From: Chitinophagaceae bacterium
GTDB taxonomy: Bacteria > Bacteroidota > Bacteroidia > Chitinophagales > Chitinophagaceae
Length of the DNA stretch: 8,209 bases
Direction: 5' to 3'
Assembly: GCA_947447815.1 (NCBI GenBank)
Contig: CANFLJ010000074.1
Location: 1-8,209, forward strand
Translations under genes and position numbers: made by a program
Shown here: positions 5,945 to 8,209 of the stretch, one piece after another
How the letters are laid out: every line of letters starts with the position of its first letter
Position numbering within the stretch: position 1 is the stretch's first letter
The notes under the pieces: model-generated
Seen by the model: only the letters and a program-made list of their open reading frames with translations
Database searches by the model: none
Told to the model about the DNA's origin: nothing

Positions 5945-5963
5945 TACTAAATACGCTTATAAA

Positions 5964-6722
5964 TTGATATCTGATTTTGACAATAAAATTCTGCAAGGTG
6001 ACTGTTTAGATATAATGCGCCAAATGCCTGATAAAGCGTTTGACCTTGTTGTAACTTCCCCTCCTTACAATCTGAAAAATTCAACTGGTAACGGAATGAA
6101 AGATGGTAGGGGAGGCAAATGGAAAAATGCTGAATTAGTTAATGGATACAGTCACCACAACGACTGTATGCCACATGACGAGTATATTGACTGGCAACAT
6201 AATTGTTTAAAAGAAATGTACCGACTTTTGAGTGATTCAGGTGCGATCTTTTATAATCATAAATGGAGAGTACAAGATGGTCTACTACAAGATAGAGCTG
6301 ATATCATTAGAGATTTACCTTTAAGACAAATAATAATTTGGAAACGTAAAGGAGGGATAAATTTCAATGCAGGGTATTTTCTTCCTACTTACGAAGTTAT
6401 TTATCTTATTGCTAAACCTGAATTCAAACTTGCACCTAAAGCAAATGCATTTGGAGATGTTTGGGAGTTTAAGCAAGAAATGAAAAATGATCATCCAGCA
6501 CCATTCCCTGTTGCACTTATTGACAGAATTATTCATTCAACATTTGCAAAAAAAATTCTTGATCCTTTCATGGGTTCTGGGACAACAGCTATTGCATCTT
6601 TGATAAATGATAGAAAATATACTGGAATAGAATTATCTCCAGATTATTGCGCAATGGCTAACGAAAGAATAGATGCATTTCACAAACAACCTAAATTTAA
6701 TTTTTCAACTTATAATCAATAA
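5964..6722 (+). CDS. Type II site-specific DNA methyltransferase, beta class (N4-cytosine or N6-adenine)
   Basis: This 252-aa enzyme transfers a methyl group from S-adenosylmethionine to an exocyclic amino group in the recognition site, protecting host DNA from the endonuclease encoded next to it. Catalytic motif IV, TSPPYNL, is at residues 31-37 and precedes the target-recognition region (~40-175). The AdoMet-binding motif I, DPFMGSGTT, is at 200-208, with GIELSPDYCAMANERI (221-236) after it and HPAPFP, the motif X region, at 177-182. The order IV, TRD, X, I is the beta class; SPPY is commonest in N4-cytosine enzymes but also occurs in N6-adenine ones. ILQGDCLDIM (9-18) is a conserved N-terminal element. 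It requires a start before the first ATG (residue 18), so I take TTG at 5964-5966, which follows the promoter closely; an in-frame stop at 5928-5930 bounds it. Length is full. Recognition sequence is unknown. Confidence 0.93.
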   Translation: MISDFDNKILQGDCLDIMRQMPDKAFDLVVTSPPYNLKNSTGNGMKDGRGGKWKNAELVNGYSHHNDCMPHDEYIDWQHNCLKEMYRLLSDSGAIFYNHKWRVQDGLLQDRADIIRDLPLRQIIIWKRKGGINFNAGYFLPTYEVIYLIAKPEFKLAPKANAFGDVWEFKQEMKNDHPAPFPVALIDRIIHSTFAKKILDPFMGSGTTAIASLINDRKYTGIELSPDYCAMANERIDAFHKQPKFNFSTYNQ

Positions 6723-6727
6723 CTTCA

Positions 6728-7783
6728 GTGAAAGCAACAGAAATCATCACCGAAATACAAAATAAATGGCATAACGCTTATTGGTTTTCAAGAATGTTAA
6801 TCAATAATGACAAATATGTAGCTGTTGGCAAAGAGCCGAAATTGCTTTCAATTATTGCTAGTAGCTTACGTCTTATAGGAAAAGAAAGCAAAGGGAAAAA
6901 TACTTTAAGTCTACAAAAACAAACCCTTCGAAACATAATTGAAGAACGTTATAAAAAGACGTCTTCTAAAGACAATCGTGTTCAAAGAATGTTGAATGAA
7001 TTAGACGAAGAGATTAGAACTCTAAGTGACATGGAAGTTTTTATTTTAACTTGTGAAAATATAATGCTACCCCTTTATCAAGCTATTTCAAATATACCCA
7101 GTGATGATAAAGAATATACCTTAACAATTGCAAAAGCATATTTAGATATACAAGGTGAAGAAGGTTTAGCAACTGTAATTACACTTTGGGATAACCTAGG
7201 TATTAAAGGTTGTTTAACTGCCGAACGAACTGAAATTGTTAGAGCATTTACCACGCTTCGTGTACTTCTAACAAAAGACAAATCTATAAGCGAAGAAGAA
7301 AGAGATATAGTACTTACTTCATTTACTCAAGAATTCGAAAGACGAGCAGCTCAGAAAAGAAAAAAGAGAGCAGGAGGTAGTTTAGAAGATGTAACCGATT
7401 TTATATTAGGATATTATAAAATAAAAAGAGCTGAAGCCCCTTCTCATTTTCAAGCAGATCTTGAAGTTGATAATTGGGTAAAAACAAAAGATGGATGGTT
7501 AATCGGAATCTCTTGTAAAAGAACTATTCGTGAGAGATGGAAAAATGTAAGTAGTAGTAAAGAAATATACAGCAGATTTAAGGTAAAACATATTTATCAT
7601 GTTGTTACTTTTGATGAAGACTTATCTGACGAAAAGCTTACTTTACTTGGCGAACAAAGACAAATATTCTATTTACCTGACAATAGCAGACGATTGAAAC
7701 ATGCATCAGATCATGTGGGATTAAAAAATTATGTTAGACCAATTTCACAACTGATAAATGATATAAGAAAACAAATTAAATAG
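6728..7783 (+). CDS. Type II restriction endonuclease, PD-(D/E)XK-like
   Basis: This 351-aa protein should cleave DNA at the site protected by the upstream methyltransferase. The N-terminal ~200 residues are alpha-helical, with no motif I can name (possibly DNA recognition or dimerisation). The C-terminal part has a nuclease pattern: RAGGSLEDVTDFIL with E220, acidic QADLEVD (D244, E246, D248), then IGISCKRTIRERWKNV with K264. The 'SCKxTxRERW' arrangement after a strand and an RxGxxLE helix resembles catalytic regions of several type II enzymes, such as the EcoRII catalytic domain. Which acidic residues bind metal is inference. It starts with GTG at 6728-6730, only 5 bp after the methyltransferase stop; the next in-frame ATG is residue 23, which would lose a helix. 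Methyltransferase-first order lets protection precede cutting. There is no frame damage, so the system appears intact. Confidence 0.88.
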   Translation: MKATEIITEIQNKWHNAYWFSRMLINNDKYVAVGKEPKLLSIIASSLRLIGKESKGKNTLSLQKQTLRNIIEERYKKTSSKDNRVQRMLNELDEEIRTLSDMEVFILTCENIMLPLYQAISNIPSDDKEYTLTIAKAYLDIQGEEGLATVITLWDNLGIKGCLTAERTEIVRAFTTLRVLLTKDKSISEEERDIVLTSFTQEFERRAAQKRKKRAGGSLEDVTDFILGYYKIKRAEAPSHFQADLEVDNWVKTKDGWLIGISCKRTIRERWKNVSSSKEIYSRFKVKHIYHVVTFDEDLSDEKLTLLGEQRQIFYLPDNSRRLKHASDHVGLKNYVRPISQLINDIRKQIK

Positions 7784-7812
7784 TATAATAAAATAAGTAC
7801 CAATAACCACAT

Positions 7813-8209
7813 TTATTCTTCTTCCCTTTCTTCTTCCAAATCATGCAATGCAATTGCCAGATTATTGGTCTTTACAAATTCGCACCAATGGCACTCTTCC
7901 TTACCACAACCGGTATAAAATTCTCTAGCCTGAATCTTTGCCCAAGAACTCGTAATTTGTTGGGTCACCGTTGTAATATCTTCTGGCGTAATGGTTAGCT
8001 TTTCTTTGTGATACACTTTCTTCTTATCAGGTTCTACAAAATCAAATTCGGTACTAATTGCTTTCCAGTCTTTAGCATCATAATTATCTATCAGTATTTT
8101 ATAAAAAACTGCCTGTCTCCAGTAATCGCCTCCATTAGGTTCTTTATCATTTGGTCCTTTCAGTTTGGGTAATGCTTTTTCGTAATCGCCACTTTTGTAG
8201 TCTACTACA
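7813..8209 (-). CDS. C-terminal part of a RecB-type PD-(D/E)XK nuclease, probably a UvrD/AddA-like helicase-nuclease (partial)
   Basis: The last 131 residues are present; the frame stays open through the right edge, so the N-terminus is outside the window. VVDYKSGDYEKA (8173-8208) is the RecB-family motif III, with D-x-K metal/catalytic residues. GGDYWRQAVFYKILID holds the QxxxY motif (Q-A-V-F-Y). Near the C-terminus, FYTGCGKEECHWCEFVK has three clustered cysteines (C-x4-C-x2-C), like the cysteine cluster that holds a 4Fe-4S centre in AddB/Cas4-type nucleases. Here the spacing differs from AddB and a fourth cysteine would lie outside the window. The chain ends in an acidic tail (DLEEEREEE). 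In Bacteroidota such domains usually end long UvrD-type helicases used in recombination repair. A GTG at 8014-8016 is not a real start because the nuclease motifs lie upstream. It converges on the restriction endonuclease gene with a 29-bp gap. Confidence 0.8.
   Translation of the reverse strand, partial: VVDYKSGDYEKALPKLKGPNDKEPNGGDYWRQAVFYKILIDNYDAKDWKAISTEFDFVEPDKKKVYHKEKLTITPEDITTVTQQITSSWAKIQAREFYTGCGKEECHWCEFVKTNNLAIALHDLEEEREEE

Larger units (their letters stand above)
5389..5963. other. 575-bp AT-rich non-coding region between a hypothetical gene and the restriction-modification operon
   Basis: No plausible gene is visible on either strand here; the base composition is extremely AT-rich and stop codons are frequent in all frames. 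It contains an inverted repeat at 5537-5579, a degenerate 40-41 bp tandem repeat array at 5721-5923 and the restriction-modification promoter at 5915-5944. I found no clean TAnnTTTG promoter for the minus-strand gene that starts at 5388. The length and composition contrast with the compact spacing elsewhere and suggest the left flank of an acquired cassette. Confidence 0.7.

Noticed and set aside
6321..6536. Antisense open frame within the methyltransferase gene, and similar short frames at 2837-3043, 4711-4893 and 7078-7281
   Set aside because: All are wholly inside well-supported genes on the other strand, with no recognisable domain or start context.
7813..8016. A separate 67-aa gene starting at GTG 8014-8016
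   Set aside because: The frame continues open to the window edge and encodes the nuclease motifs VVDYKSG and QAVFY upstream, so this is only the end of a longer gene.

Overview
The window is AT-rich DNA that looks like a chromosomal fragment of a Bacteroidota bacterium, probably of the Chitinophagaceae/Sphingobacteriia type. Several start regions carry the Bacteroidota sigma-factor signature (TAnnTTTG, twice with a TTG or TTTG box exactly 19 bp upstream). There are no clear Shine-Dalgarno sequences, a short Bacteroidota-style lipoprotein is present, and the protein families fit that phylum. The taxonomic call is inference from style, not from a marker gene.

Positions 1-3448 (minus strand) are housekeeping genes. 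Read in transcription order they are an iron-sulfur cluster assembly operon iscS-iscU-iscA, then an EamA/DMT-type ten-helix transporter with its own promoter, then the signal-peptide start of a probable M13 zinc metallopeptidase that runs off the left edge. The cysteine desulfurase supplies sulfur, IscU is the scaffold (with the LPPVK chaperone motif) and the A-type protein is a carrier. The two gaps inside the isc operon are filled with copies, in both orientations, of a 12-bp motif AATTTGATAATT that forms long AT-rich hairpins.

Positions 3578-4397 (plus strand) hold methylmalonyl-CoA epimerase, divergent from iscS, followed by a 60-aa lipoprotein gene with a textbook Bacteroidota promoter and a strong intrinsic terminator. 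Converging on that terminator is a 323-aa protein of unknown function (4417-5388, minus).

Positions 5389-7783 look like an accessory insertion. A 575-bp, very AT-rich non-coding stretch contains a hairpin and about five degenerate 40-41 bp direct repeats that end at a promoter. This promoter drives a two-gene type II restriction-modification operon: a beta-class DNA methyltransferase (TTG start) and, 5 bp downstream, a PD-(D/E)XK-type restriction endonuclease (GTG start). The right end (7813-8209, minus, partial) is the C-terminal RecB-type nuclease domain of a larger protein, probably a UvrD/AddA-like helicase-nuclease.

The most noteworthy items are the tandem repeat array in front of the restriction-modification operon, the interspersed AATTTGATAATT elements inside the isc operon, and the unclassified 323-aa protein. 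No CRISPR array, tRNA, rRNA or transposase is visible.
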